The notes beneath the pieces were generated by a model that had not been told where the DNA came from, searched no databases, and was given only the letters and a program-made list of their open reading frames with translations. The position numbers were made by a program, and so were the translations under genes. A stretch of 64,000 bases of DNA, taken from assembly GCA_027493875.1 (NCBI GenBank), contig JAOSJX010000001.1, positions 310,001 through 374,000 of the forward strand, given 5' to 3'. Positions 9,663-17,724 of this stretch are shown here, in pieces (the first letter of the stretch is position 1; the number at the start of each line of letters is the position of its first letter). Origin of the DNA: Deltaproteobacteria bacterium. GTDB lineage: Bacteria; Lernaellota; Lernaellaia; JACKCT01.

Positions 9663-10589
9663 ATGCGCGCCCGTCGGGATATTCACATCGGCGTCTGGGC
9701 GCTGACGGCGCTCAATCTGGTCGTCGTGTTCGCCGTCATCGGACTGCTCACGCGCATGGCCCCGGCGATCGAAAACATCATCGAAGAGAACGTCCAGTCG
9801 CTGGAAGCCGGCGAGGCCATGCTGGGCGTCGTCGCGGCGCTGCGCGGCGGACCGGCCGACGACGAATTGATCCGGCGCTTTCACCGCGCGTTTGAGATTG
9901 TCCGCGCCAACGTCACCGAAGCGGAGGAGCCCTCGGTGATCGAGGAAATCGCCGCCGCGAAGAACGCCGCGCTCGGCGGGGAGCCCGCCGCGGTGATCCG
10001 CGTCATCGAAAACATCCGGCGGCTCGGGGAAATCAACCGCGACGCCATGCACCGCGCGGACGAACGCGCCAAGAGGATCGGCACCGCCGGGGCCTGGGCC
10101 GCGGTGTTCATGGGTTCGGTCTCGTTCTGGGCCAGCCTGGTCGTTTTGTCCCGGCTCGGCCGCCGGGTCGCGGCGCCGCTGGAGGAACTCCACGACACGC
10201 TCGACGATATCCGACGGGGCAACACGCGCCGCCGCATCCGCCCGATGAAGGCGCACCCGGAGCTTCGGCGTGTTTTGGACGACGTCGACGAACTGCTCGA
10301 CCATCGCTTCCGTTCGCGGGACCGCGGCGCGGCGGCGGTCGACCGGCGGGACCGCGTGGTGCTCCTGTCGTTGCTCGACGAACGCGAGCATCCCGTCTTT
10401 CTGGTGGACGCCGACGGAAACATTCATGCGGCCAACAAGGCCGGCCTTGCGCGGCTTGACGCGGACGACGGCGGGGAAATGCGCGCAATCCTCAGAATCA
10501 TTCCCGGCGGCGCGGCCGACGTCCCGGAAATTCGGACGCGACGCTTCGAGGAAATCGATCTCTGGTTGTGCGAGTGGCCCGCCGCGTAA
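9663..10589 (+). CDS. HAMP-domain membrane protein without an output domain
   Basis: About 308 residues, intact. Seen: a first membrane helix (VWALTALNLVVVFAVIGLL), a helical extracytoplasmic segment of roughly 100 residues, a second helix (GTAGAWAAVFMGSVSFWASL), a HAMP-like linker (RRVAAPLEELHDTLDDIRRG) and a short C-terminal region resembling the start of a PAS domain (HPVFLVDADGNIHAANKAGL). No HisKA, ATPase, GGDEF or methyl-accepting region follows. It sits 2 bases after the TrkA-like gene, so it is probably expressed with the K+ system and could sense or modulate it; that role is inference. A much longer N-terminal extension is open in this frame but runs through the potassium genes and is rejected. 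Confidence 0.75.
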   Translation: MRARRDIHIGVWALTALNLVVVFAVIGLLTRMAPAIENIIEENVQSLEAGEAMLGVVAALRGGPADDELIRRFHRAFEIVRANVTEAEEPSVIEEIAAAKNAALGGEPAAVIRVIENIRRLGEINRDAMHRADERAKRIGTAGAWAAVFMGSVSFWASLVVLSRLGRRVAAPLEELHDTLDDIRRGNTRRRIRPMKAHPELRRVLDDVDELLDHRFRSRDRGAAAVDRRDRVVLLSLLDEREHPVFLVDADGNIHAANKAGLARLDADDGGEMRAILRIIPGGAADVPEIRTRRFEEIDLWLCEWPAA

Positions 10590-10650
10590 GGCGCCCGGCC
10601 CGTCACCGGCGCGCCTTTCCCGCGCGCATGCGCGCGGTTAAAATCGCTTC

Positions 10651-11316
10651 ATGCTCTCCGTGATTGTTCCAGCCCTCAATGAGGAGTCCTGTCTGAAAGC
10701 CTGCCTCGAGGCGATCTTGCGCGGCGGCGCGGACGAGATCGTCGTCGTCGACGGCGGCAGCGACGACGGATCGACGAACGTCGCGCGGAGATACGAGCGC
10801 GTTCGCACGATCGGCGCGCCGCGAGGACGCGCGCTACAGATGAACGCCGGCGCGGCGGCTTCGTCGGGCGAGTTTCTTCTCTTTTGCCACGCGGATACCG
10901 TGCTGCCCGACGGCTACGCGGACGCCGTGAGGCAAACGCTTGCCGACAACCGCGTCACTCTCGGCGCGTTTCGGTTTCGTCTCGCGGAAAACCGCGCGGC
11001 CTACCGCGCGATCGAATTCGGCGTGGCGCTGCGTTGCGCGTTGCTGGGAATGCCCTACGGCGACCAAGCGTTCTTCTGCCGGCGCGCGGACTTCGACCGC
11101 GTCGGCGGATTCGCGCCGCCGCCCGCGCTCGAAGATATTTGTTTCGTCCGCGCGATCAAGCGCTTCGGCACCGTGCGAATTCTTCCGCTGCCCGCGCTCA
11201 CCAGCGACCGCGCGTGGCGCGAAAACGGCGCCCTGCGCCAGACGCTGCGCAATTACGCGCGCGCGCTCCGGCACGCCCTCGCCGCGGCGCCGCCGGCGGG
11301 AGGGACCCGTGGCTGA
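10651..11316 (+). CDS. TIGR04283-type family 2 glycosyltransferase
   Basis: A 221-residue GT-A fold glycosyltransferase of the group described as rSAM/selenodomain-associated transferase 2, also annotated as arsenosugar biosynthesis glycosyltransferase. Seen: the N-terminal strand SVIVPALNEES, the EIVVVDGGSDDGST motif, the metal-binding region FCHADTVLP (DxD-like), GAFRFRL and GMPYGDQAFFCRR. The frame is intact. The next gene starts inside its end (GTG 11309, 8-base overlap) and encodes the usual partner, so the pair probably act in sequence on a small glycosyl substrate. No radical-SAM arsenosugar enzyme is visible in this window, so the family name should not be read as a proven pathway. 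Confidence 0.88.
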   Translation: MLSVIVPALNEESCLKACLEAILRGGADEIVVVDGGSDDGSTNVARRYERVRTIGAPRGRALQMNAGAAASSGEFLLFCHADTVLPDGYADAVRQTLADNRVTLGAFRFRLAENRAAYRAIEFGVALRCALLGMPYGDQAFFCRRADFDRVGGFAPPPALEDICFVRAIKRFGTVRILPLPALTSDRAWRENGALRQTLRNYARALRHALAAAPPAGGTRG

Positions 11317-11965
11317 GCCGATCGTCATTGTCTTCACCAAGGCGCCCGAGCCGGGCCGCGTCAAAACACGTTTGGCCAAGGAACTCGGAGACGACGCGGC
11401 GGCGGCGCTCTACCGCAAGGTCGGCGGCGAGGTTTTCGCGCGGCTGAAAAGTCTGAGCGGCGTTCGCCTCGTCGTGGCGGCGGCACCCGAAGGCGATTTG
11501 ACGCTCCTGACCTCGTGGCTTGGCCCCGATATCGAACTTTGGATCCAGTCCGGCCGAGGACTCGGCGAGCGCATGGCCCACGCCGCGCGCGACGCGTTCG
11601 AGGAAGGCGCGTCGAAGGTCATTATCGTCGGATGCGACGGTCCGGAGCTGTCCGCCGAGACGGTCACCGACGCGCTCGCCGCCCTCGAGGCCGCGGACGC
11701 CGTCTTCGTCCCGACGCGCGACGGCGGCTATATTCTCGTCGGCCTCGCGCGCTACGTTCCGAATCTGTTTACCGGCATGGCCTACGGGCACGACGCCGTG
11801 CTGCGCGACACGACGGCGCGCGCCGAGCAACTCGGGTTACGCGTCGCAAAGTTGCCGGAGCAAAAGGATCTTGACGAGCCGGAAGATCTGCGTCTGTTTC
11901 CCGAACTCGCCCACTGGGTGGAACAAGGAGCGTTCGGCCATGGGAAAGAAAGATCCGAGAGTTGA
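11309..11965 (+). CDS. TIGR04282-type (DUF2064) glycosyltransferase
   Basis: About 218 residues with a nucleotide-sugar transferase-like fold, of the rSAM/selenodomain-associated transferase 1 group. Seen: IVFTKAPEPGRVKTRLA at the N-terminus (the KTRL loop is characteristic), GRGLGERM, the IIVGCDGPELS segment with the acidic motif, and RDGGYILVGL. Start chosen at GTG 11309, where the family N-terminus begins; the same frame is open far upstream but overlaps the preceding gene. It is paired with the TIGR04283 gene. Its last bases overlap the start of the YdeI-like gene at 11940 in another frame, so the three form a compact operon. Confidence 0.88.
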   Translation: MAEPIVIVFTKAPEPGRVKTRLAKELGDDAAAALYRKVGGEVFARLKSLSGVRLVVAAAPEGDLTLLTSWLGPDIELWIQSGRGLGERMAHAARDAFEEGASKVIIVGCDGPELSAETVTDALAALEAADAVFVPTRDGGYILVGLARYVPNLFTGMAYGHDAVLRDTTARAEQLGLRVAKLPEQKDLDEPEDLRLFPELAHWVEQGAFGHGKERSES

Positions 11966-12596
11966 CGCGTACATCGCGAAATCCGCGGCGTTCGCGCGCC
12001 CGATCCTGACGCACTTGCGTCGCCTCGTGCACAAGGCGTGTCCCGACGTCGAGGAGACCATTAAGTGGAATTTTCCCAACTTCGAGTACCACGGCCTGAT
12101 GTGCAACATGGCGGCGTTCATGGCGCACTGCTCGTTCGGCTTTCTGAAAGGCACGCAACTCGACGATCCGCAAGGTTACCTGCAGAAAGTCGGCCGAACG
12201 GCGATGGGACAATTCGGGCGCATCACGTCCCTCAAGGATTTGCCGCCGGATCGAGCGATCGTCGCGTTCGTGAAGCAGGCGGCGAAGCTGAACGCCGAAC
12301 CGGCAAAATCCCCCAAGCCGCGTAAAGCAAAGCCGAAGCCGGCATTGAAGCCCCCGAAAGATTTGCTGAATGCGCTCGGCAAGAATAAGAAAGCCGGCGC
12401 GGCGTTTGACGCGTTCAGTCCGAGTTGCAAACGCGAATATATCGAATGGATCGTCGAAGCGAAACGCCCGGAAACCCGCGAACGCCGCATCGCCACGGCC
12501 GTCGTATGGATGGCCGACGGAAAAACGCGGAACTGGAAATACACGAAAAAAATAGGGAGACCGGTCAAAAAAGCGTTTGATGCGATTTGGTATTAA
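11940..12596 (+). CDS. YdeI/OmdA-like protein with DUF1801 domain
   Basis: A 218-residue protein with two parts. Residues 1-115 match the DUF1801 pattern (YIAKSAAFARPILTHLRRLV, ETIKWNFPNFEY, MAAFMAHCSFGF). After a Lys/Pro-rich linker, the C-terminal 65 residues match the OmdA/YdeI helical domain (FDAFSPSCKREYIEWIVEAK, then ETRERRIATAV). The cellular function of this family is not well established; some members are linked to antibiotic or envelope stress. ATG 11940 overlaps the end of the preceding transferase gene, suggesting coupling. The frame is intact. Confidence 0.85.
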   Translation: MGKKDPRVDAYIAKSAAFARPILTHLRRLVHKACPDVEETIKWNFPNFEYHGLMCNMAAFMAHCSFGFLKGTQLDDPQGYLQKVGRTAMGQFGRITSLKDLPPDRAIVAFVKQAAKLNAEPAKSPKPRKAKPKPALKPPKDLLNALGKNKKAGAAFDAFSPSCKREYIEWIVEAKRPETRERRIATAVVWMADGKTRNWKYTKKIGRPVKKAFDAIWY

Positions 12597-12710
12597 TGTT
12601 GATCTGCTTTGGGAGGTCGTGATGCGTCAGGCCGAATTACTTACATTATTATTGGCTCTTCTCTTTGTCGGCTCGATTTTTTCGTGCGCCGGCGGTGACG
12701 ATGACGATTC

Positions 12711-12728
12711 TAGAGCAATTCACGTTTG
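12711..12728 (+). repeat. Left terminal inverted repeat of the IS630-family element
   Basis: Eighteen bases including the TA duplication; 16 of 18 match the inverted right end at 13684-13701, with mismatches at positions 8 and 15. Confidence 0.9.
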
Positions 12729-12754
12729 GCGTTGGCTATGCCGATACGTCAGAC

Positions 12755-13692
12755 ATGAGCGCTTATTCGATGGACCTACGCGAGAAGGTGGTGGCGGCTT
12801 ACGAACGCGGCGGGGTGACGAAGCGGGACATCGCAGCCCGGTTCGGTGTCAGCTACGGATTCGTGAGAAATCTCTTGGGCCGGCGGCGGCGGGGGCGAGT
12901 CGATCGCGCCGAAACCGCATGGCGGCGGCCGGCAGGCTGTTTATCAAGGTCCGCGGTTGGAAGCCTTGAAGAAGGCGGTTTGCGAAAACCCGGACGCCAC
13001 GCTCGAAGAACTGCTGGCAGCCACGGGCGGCCACGGCAGCATCATGGCCGTTCATCGGGCGCTGGGCCGTTTGGGCTGCCGCCGAAAAAAAGTCACTCCG
13101 CGCCCGTGAGCAGGACCGTCCCGACGTCCAAGCCCGGCGGAAGGCTTGGCGCCAAGAAACGGACGGGATCGACTCGTCGCACCTGATTTTTCTGGACGAG
13201 AGCGGCGCCAAGACCAACATGACCCGGCTTTACGGGCGCGCCTTCGACGGAGGGCGCGTGGTGGATGCGTCGCCGCACGGGCATTGGAACACGACCACCA
13301 TGATCTCGGCGCTGTGGTTCAACGGACAAACGGTCGATTGGGTCATCGACGGGGCCACCGACGGCGCCGCATTCGAGACGTACATCGAGCATGTCCTGGC
13401 ACCGAGGCTGCGGGCGGGCGACGTGGTGGTGATGGACAACCTCGCGCCACACAAGAGCCCGGCGGTGACGCACCTCATCGAGGCGGTCGGAGCGCAGGTG
13501 CGTTACCTGCCGCCGTACAGTCCCGATCTCAATCCCATCGAGAAGATGTGGTCCAAGATCAAAGCATATCTCCGCAAGGTCAAAGCCCGAACCCTCGACG
13601 CACTTTTCCGCGCCATCGGCGAAGCTCTCCGCACCGTCACCGCCGACGACGCTTTCGGGTGGTTCAAATCATGTGGCTACATGCAACCGTGA
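12755..13692 (+). CDS. IS630-family transposase (frame broken twice)
   Basis: A DDE transposase that excises and inserts the element at TA sites. Seen: an N-terminal helix-turn-helix ([15 protein letters not shown], then [18 protein letters not shown]), and the catalytic core [11 protein letters not shown] (first Asp), [11 protein letters not shown] (second Asp) and [18 protein letters not shown] (Glu). Two breaks interrupt it, at the G/GGC-rich run 12881-12895 and the A7 run 13083-13091; both need a +1 shift to continue. IS630 elements can use programmed frameshifting, but a matching pair of +1 shifts is better explained by inserted bases, as elsewhere in the window. Confidence 0.9.
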
Positions 13693-13701
13693 AGTGCTCT
13701 A
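13684..13701 (-). repeat. Right terminal inverted repeat of the IS630-family element
   Basis: Inverted partner of 12711-12728. The transposase stop codon (13690-13692) lies inside this repeat, as is common in compact IS630 elements. Confidence 0.9.
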
Positions 13702-14466
13702 ACGATAATGAAAACGCGGCGCGGGACGACGATACCGACGATGGCAACTACCATATCGACGACGATACGTTAGACAACCTCCCCGTCTGCGACCCTTACT
13801 TCGAGCCGCAATCTTGGATCACATGGATCGAACTCGACGACATGCTCGGCGAATTCTACGACGAGCGCGGCGACGACAGCACCTTGCTGGCAACGGTTCA
13901 TCGGAACGGGAACGGATTCACCATCGAAAAAGGCAGTTTTGTTGTTGAGGGAACCTGGAATCGAACCGACCGGGACATCTCTCTCGAAGACATGCAAACC
14001 GTTCGGGTCCATTTTACTCAGACGGCCGGCGACGATGGATGCTGTGACGGTGAAGGCTTGTTTGTCTGGGACGGCGATAGGAATCTGCTCCTCTATTTCG
14101 CGTGGAACATCCCTTTGTATCCCATCGGGTTCGACGATCCGGAGATGATATTCGACGCGATGTCCGAATGGGAAAAGATTTGCCGTTACGAAGCGGGAGA
14201 GCGACCGAACGATTACTTGAACTGGGTTGATGTTTACGGTCTGAAATTGACGGGATATTGCGAGAAAAGCTCGTTCGCCCTTCCAAAACCCGGCGAATCG
14301 GCTTTCTCAGACGACGGACTCTTTGAAGTGCATTGGCCGATTGCTTACGAGGGCGACATGATATGGCATGGCGACCGTTGGTACTCGCGATGGACCATCT
14401 TCGAACTTGTCGCGGCGGCCCCCTAGTCACATTGCATTCAGAGCCGCCGCTTATTATGGTGGCGGC

Positions 14467-15303
14467 GTGAGCCGCATCAAAAAGATCAAGGACGCCCTCG
14501 GGCGGGCGGTGTTCAAGTACGTTCCCGGCATGAGCGAGCGCTGGGCGCGCTCTTATGACGGCGTGTCCTTGACAGCGCTCCGTTTGCACCCTTGCGCAAG
14601 CCGATCAACGAATGTCGCGTCGCGCTCATCACGACGGGCGGCGTCCATCTTCCGGAACAACAGCCCTTCGACATGAGCGACGACGACGGCGACGCGACCT
14701 ACCGCATTCTGAGCGTCTATGACAAAGAACGCTTCGTCATCACGCACGACTACTACGACCACCGCGACGCCGACCGCGACGTGAACATCATTCTTCCCGT
14801 CGACCGACTGGCGACGGCGGCGGAACGCGGTATCATCGGCGAACTTCACACGACGGCCTACTCGTTCATGGGACACATCCAAAACAAGCATCTGAAACGC
14901 CTTATCGACGAAACCGCGCCGGCGGTGGCGAGGAAGCTGGTCGCCGCGCAAGTCGATCTGGCGATTCTCACCCCCCGCTTGAGGGATCTGCAATCAGTCC
15001 GTGGGACTGATCGCACGCGCCATCGAGGAGAAAGGCATCGCCACGGTGTCCGTGATGATCAACCGTGAAATCGTCTACCGCGTCCGGCCGCCGCGCGCGA
15101 TCTTCCTGAAATGGCCCTTCGGTCATCCCCTCGGCGAACCGGACAATCTGCCGCAGCAGCGCCGCGTGCTGCAGGACGCGCTGGATTTGGCCGCGTCGGC
15201 CACGGAGCCGACGATCGTCGAGCTCGGCTACCGCTGGCGGCGCGAGCGATACGTCGACCCGTGGGAAGGCGATGCCGCCGGCGCAAACGCAACGCCTTCT
15301 TAA
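14467..15303 (+). CDS. GrdB-family reductase-like selenoprotein with in-frame Sec UGA
   Basis: About 278 residues of the glycine/sarcosine/betaine reductase selenoprotein B family. Seen: CRVALITTGGVHL, QQPFDMSD, ITHDYYDHRDADRDVN, HTTAYSFMGHI, then PAUGICNQS where U is TGA at 14980-14982, followed by GLIARAIEEKGI and FGHPLGEP. Frame breaks occur near 14570 (one base missing) and in the C6 run 14971-14976 (one C too many); with that C removed the TGA falls in frame at the family's U-x-x-C site. A hairpin fitting a bacterial SECIS follows, and selA lies at 23561-25003. Stand-alone GrdB-like proteins occur without full glycine reductase; the substrate here is unknown. The GTG start is modelled from the basic N-terminus. 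Confidence 0.85.
14980..15011 (+). promoter_or_regulatory. Sec UGA codon and bacterial SECIS hairpin
   Basis: TGA at 14980-14982 is followed after 10 bases by a perfect 8-bp stem, ATCAGTCC (14993-15000) and GGACTGAT (15004-15011), closing a 3-base GTG loop. The first loop base is G, 18 bases after the UGA. This fits the general bSECIS rule of a short stem with a G among the first two apical-loop bases about 16-37 bases from the UGA. It would recruit SelB-GTP-Sec-tRNA during translation. Confidence 0.75.
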
Positions 15304-16079
15304 CGACCTCTACGCCCGTTACCACCGCGCGGAGTTCATCGGCGCGGACCCGGTCAGCCTTGCGCACCCCTACACGCGCGAAGAGGATATCGAAACGGCC
15401 GGGCTGATCGCGTCCGTTCTCGCCTACGGCCGGGCCGCCCAGATCAAGACGAGTGTCGGGCGCGTTCTCGCCGCTCTCGGCCCGCATCCGCACGACACCC
15501 TCAGGAATTTCACGCCCCGCCAAGACGGCAAGCGCTTCGCGGGATTCGTTCACCGTTTCACCGCGGAAGCGGACATGGTGCAATTTCTCGATCTCGCCGC
15601 CCGGCAGATCCACCGGCACGGACGCCTCAAGCACGCCGTTCTCGCGCATCACCGGGACGGCGATCCGTTGGAGAAAACGATGGCCGGTTTCGTCGCGGCG
15701 TTTCGTTCGGGCACGAACGCACCGAGGTCTCATCTCCGCTACATGCTGCCGAGCCCCGCCGACGGAAGCGCCTGCAAACGTCTATGCCTTTATCTGCGCT
15801 GGATGGTCCGCCCGGCGGACGGCGTGGATTTTCGGGCTGTGGCCGGAGATCGGCGCGCATCGCCTCGTCATGCCGCTCGACACGCACGTCGCGCGCATCG
15901 GCCGCGCCCTCGGTTTACTCAAACGCAAAAGCAACGATTGGAAAGCGGCCCTGGAAGTGACGGCGTCGCTTCGCGCGATCGCCCCGGACGATCCGGTGCG
16001 TTACGACTTTGCCATCACGCACGTCGGCATCACGGGGCAGTGGCGCGATTTGATCGGACGAAAACGCGCGCGCTACTGA
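15272..16079 (+). CDS. TIGR02757 (DUF2400) family protein
   Basis: About 269 residues of the TIGR02757/DUF2400 family, whose biochemical function is not established. Seen: [20 protein letters not shown] at the N-terminus, [20 protein letters not shown] (highly characteristic), [11 protein letters not shown] and, after a frame break near 15828, [21 protein letters not shown] and [10 protein letters not shown]. Some descriptions place it near helix-hairpin-helix DNA glycosylase-like folds, which the PLDTH region could fit, but that is inference. Its ATG lies inside the end of the selenoprotein gene (32-base overlap), so the two are probably one transcript, and its stop overlaps the convergent rho stop by 7 bases. 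Confidence 0.87.
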
Positions 16080-17437
16080 TTCATCGCGTTGAGGAACTCG
16101 TTGTTCGTCTTCGTCGACGTGATTTTCGCGAGCAAAAATTCCATCGAGTCGATGGGATTGAGCGGCGAGAGCACGCGGCGCAGAACCCAGACACGCTGCA
16201 ACGTGTCGTCGGACAACAGCAACTCTTCCTTGCGCGTGCCGGACCGGTTGATGTCGATCGACGGATAAATGCGCCGGTCGGCCAGCTTGCGGTCCAGGTG
16301 AATTTCCATGTTGCCGGTGCCCTTGAACTCTTCGTAAATCACTTCGTCCATGCGGCTTCCGGTGTCGATCAGCGCCGTGGCCATGATCGTCAGCGAGCCG
16401 CCCTCTTCGATGTTGCGCGCCGCGCCGAAAAACCGTTTCGGTTTGTGAAGCGCGTTCGAATCCACACCGCCGGAGAGAATCTTGCCCGAGTGTGGCACAA
16501 CCGTGTTATACGCGCGCGCGAGACGCGTGATCGAATCGAGAAGAATGACGACGTCTTTCTTGTGCTCAACGAGCCGCTTGGCCTTCTCGATGACCATTTC
16601 GGCGACCTGCACGTGGCGGGTGGCGGGCTCGTCGAAGGTCGAGCTGATGACTCGCCTTTCACCGACCGGCTCATGTCCGTCACTTCTTCGGGCCGCTCGT
16701 CGATAAGCAGCACGATCAGATAGATTTCCGGATGATTGGACGTGATCGAGTTGGCGACGGCCTGCAGCAACATCGTTTTCCCGGCCTTCGGCGGGCTGAC
16801 GATGAGGCCGCGCTGCCCGTTTGCCGATGGGGCAAAGCAGATCCATGATCCGCGTCGAATAGTTATCGTTATCACTTTCGAGGACGATCCGCTCGTCCGG
16901 GTAAAGAGGCGTCAGGTTGTCGAACAGGATCTTATCCTGCGACGCCTCGGGATTCTCGAGGTTGACCGTCTCGACCTTCAAAAGCGCGAAGTAGCGCTCG
17001 CTCTCCTTCGGCGGCCGGACCTGGCCGGAAATCGTGTCGCCGGTGCGGAGATTGAAGCGGCGGATCTGGCTCGGCGAAACGTAGATATCGTCGGGGCCGG
17101 GCAGATAGTTCGAATCCGGCGCGCGGAGAAAACCGAAGCCGTCGGGCAGGATCTCCAACACGCCCTCGCCGTAGATGGCGCCTTGGCGCTCGGTGTGCGC
17201 TCGGAGAATGGCGTAGATCAGATCCTGCTTGCGCAGCCCGGTCGCGTTTTCGATTTCGTAGTCCCGGGCCAGGCGCAGCAGATCGGAGATTTTATTCTCC
17301 TTGAGCGCCTGGATATTCAGCGTGTTGTTGTTGTCGGAAACACCCTTCGGCTCCCGCGCGGAACGTCGTTTTTTGTCGCTTTTGGATTCTCGGGTGTCGT
17401 CGATATCGTCCATGTCATCGGGGGGATCATGAAGCAC
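16073..17437 (-). CDS. rho: Transcription termination factor Rho
   Basis: A hexameric RNA-dependent ATPase that ends transcription. Seen: a short charged N-terminal extension, the Rho_N segment ([19 protein letters not shown]), the RNA-binding OB fold ([15 protein letters not shown] and [16 protein letters not shown]), Walker [19 protein letters not shown], Walker [17 protein letters not shown], the Q/R-loop [19 protein letters not shown] region and a normal C-terminus. Two compensating one-base breaks (about 16815-16822 and 16648-16652) put the Walker A stretch out of frame, yet both flanks are perfect Rho, so these are almost certainly sequence errors. The start is GTG 17437 or ATG 17413. 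Promoter and structured leader lie upstream. Confidence 0.95.
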   Translation of the reverse strand: MLHDPPDDMDDIDDTRESKSDKKRRSAREPKGVSDNNNTLNIQALKENKISDLLRLARDYEIENATGLRKQDLIYAILRAHTERQGAIYGEGVLEILPDGFGFLRAPDSNYLPGPDDIYVSPSQIRRFNLRTGDTISGQVRPPKESERYFALLKVETVNLENPEASQDKILFDNLTPLYPDERIVLESDNDNYSTRIMDLLCPIGKRAARPHRQPAEGRENDVAAGRRQLDHVQSSGNLSDRAAYRRAARRSDGHEPVGERRVISSTFDEPATRHVQVAEMVIEKAKRLVEHKKDVVILLDSITRLARAYNTVVPHSGKILSGGVDSNALHKPKRFFGAARNIEEGGSLTIMATALIDTGSRMDEVIYEEFKGTGNMEIHLDRKLADRRIYPSIDINRSGTRKEELLLSDDTLQRVWVLRRVLSPLNPIDSMEFLLAKITSTKTNNEFLNAMNQ

Positions 17438-17650
17438 TCCCTGGTTAGGAAATGGGTGGGAAAAAAGGCGGGTTGGTTTTTCGTCGGCGGGCCGCCGTTT
17501 GGGAAATGGCCCGAACTCCTTATAATGATTTGGAATCTCAAAGCCGCTCCGACTTAATGGCGCTAAGTGCGGACGCTTATCGGATCTCGGTCCTCATCAG
17601 ATTCTTATTCAGCGGGGAAACGACCGGGAACGTATCGGAACACCGATCGG

Positions 17651-17687
17651 TATTGCAGCCTTTGAGGAGACCATCTCTCCTGCAATA
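17651..17687 (-). promoter_or_regulatory. Hairpin at the 5' end of the rho leader
   Basis: TATTGCA (17651-17657) pairs with TGCAATA (17681-17687), and inside it GGAGA (17666-17670) pairs with TCTCC (17676-17680). It lies immediately downstream of the predicted -10 box, so it would form the very first bases of a rho leader of about 250 nt. Rho autoregulates through its leader in other bacteria; whether this hairpin takes part is inference. The rest of 17438-17650 shows no gene. Confidence 0.5.
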
Positions 17688-17693
17688 GGCCAA

Positions 17694-17722
17694 ATCTTAG
17701 GGAGGCGTTCCGGGAATGTCAA
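17694..17722 (-). promoter_or_regulatory. Sigma-70-type promoter for rho
   Basis: On the minus strand TTGACA (17722-17717) and TAAGAT (17699-17694) are spaced by 17 bases, near-consensus, directed at rho. The -35 box begins 2 bases after the pgeF stop. Confidence 0.7.
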
Positions 17723-17724
17723 GG

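Larger units (their letters stand above)
12711..13701 (+). mobile_element. IS630-family insertion sequence with TA target duplication
   Basis: Ends are visible directly: the left end TAGAGCAATTCACGTTTG (12711-12728) and the inverted right end TAGAGCACTTCACGGTTG (13701-13684) match at 16 of 18 positions, and each begins with the TA that IS630/Tc1-mariner elements duplicate. The element without the duplicated TA is 987 bp and carries one transposase gene. It lies inside the Asp-rich lipoprotein gene, whose frame is restored exactly when it is removed, so the insertion is precise and probably recent. Confidence 0.95.
12622..14426 (+). pseudogene. Asp-rich lipoprotein gene interrupted by an IS630-family element
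   Basis: The 5' piece (12622-12710) encodes a lipoprotein signal peptide: MRQAELLTLLLALLFVGSIF followed by the lipobox cysteine and AGGDDDDS. The 3' piece (13702-14426) resumes with NDNENAARDDDTDDG and continues as a globular domain rich in Trp, Asp and Tyr. Removing the element and one TA copy joins GAT TCT AAC GAT in frame and gives a continuous 271-residue protein. A good ribosome site (GGGAGG) precedes ATG 12622. The Asp-rich tract after the lipid-anchored Cys is a spacer seen in many surface lipoproteins of delta-type bacteria. The body matches no family I recognise; its function is unknown and it is presumably inactive now. Confidence 0.9.

Noticed and set aside
13083..13091. Programmed frameshift in the IS630 transposase A7 run
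   Set aside because: The needed shift is +1, not the -1 usual on A runs, and a second +1 break occurs upstream; inserted bases explain both.
14592..15068. GrdB-like protein ending at 15068 with Arg-Leu at the Sec site
   Set aside because: After the C6 run this frame loses similarity, whereas the neighbouring frame keeps the GrdB sequence across the TGA.
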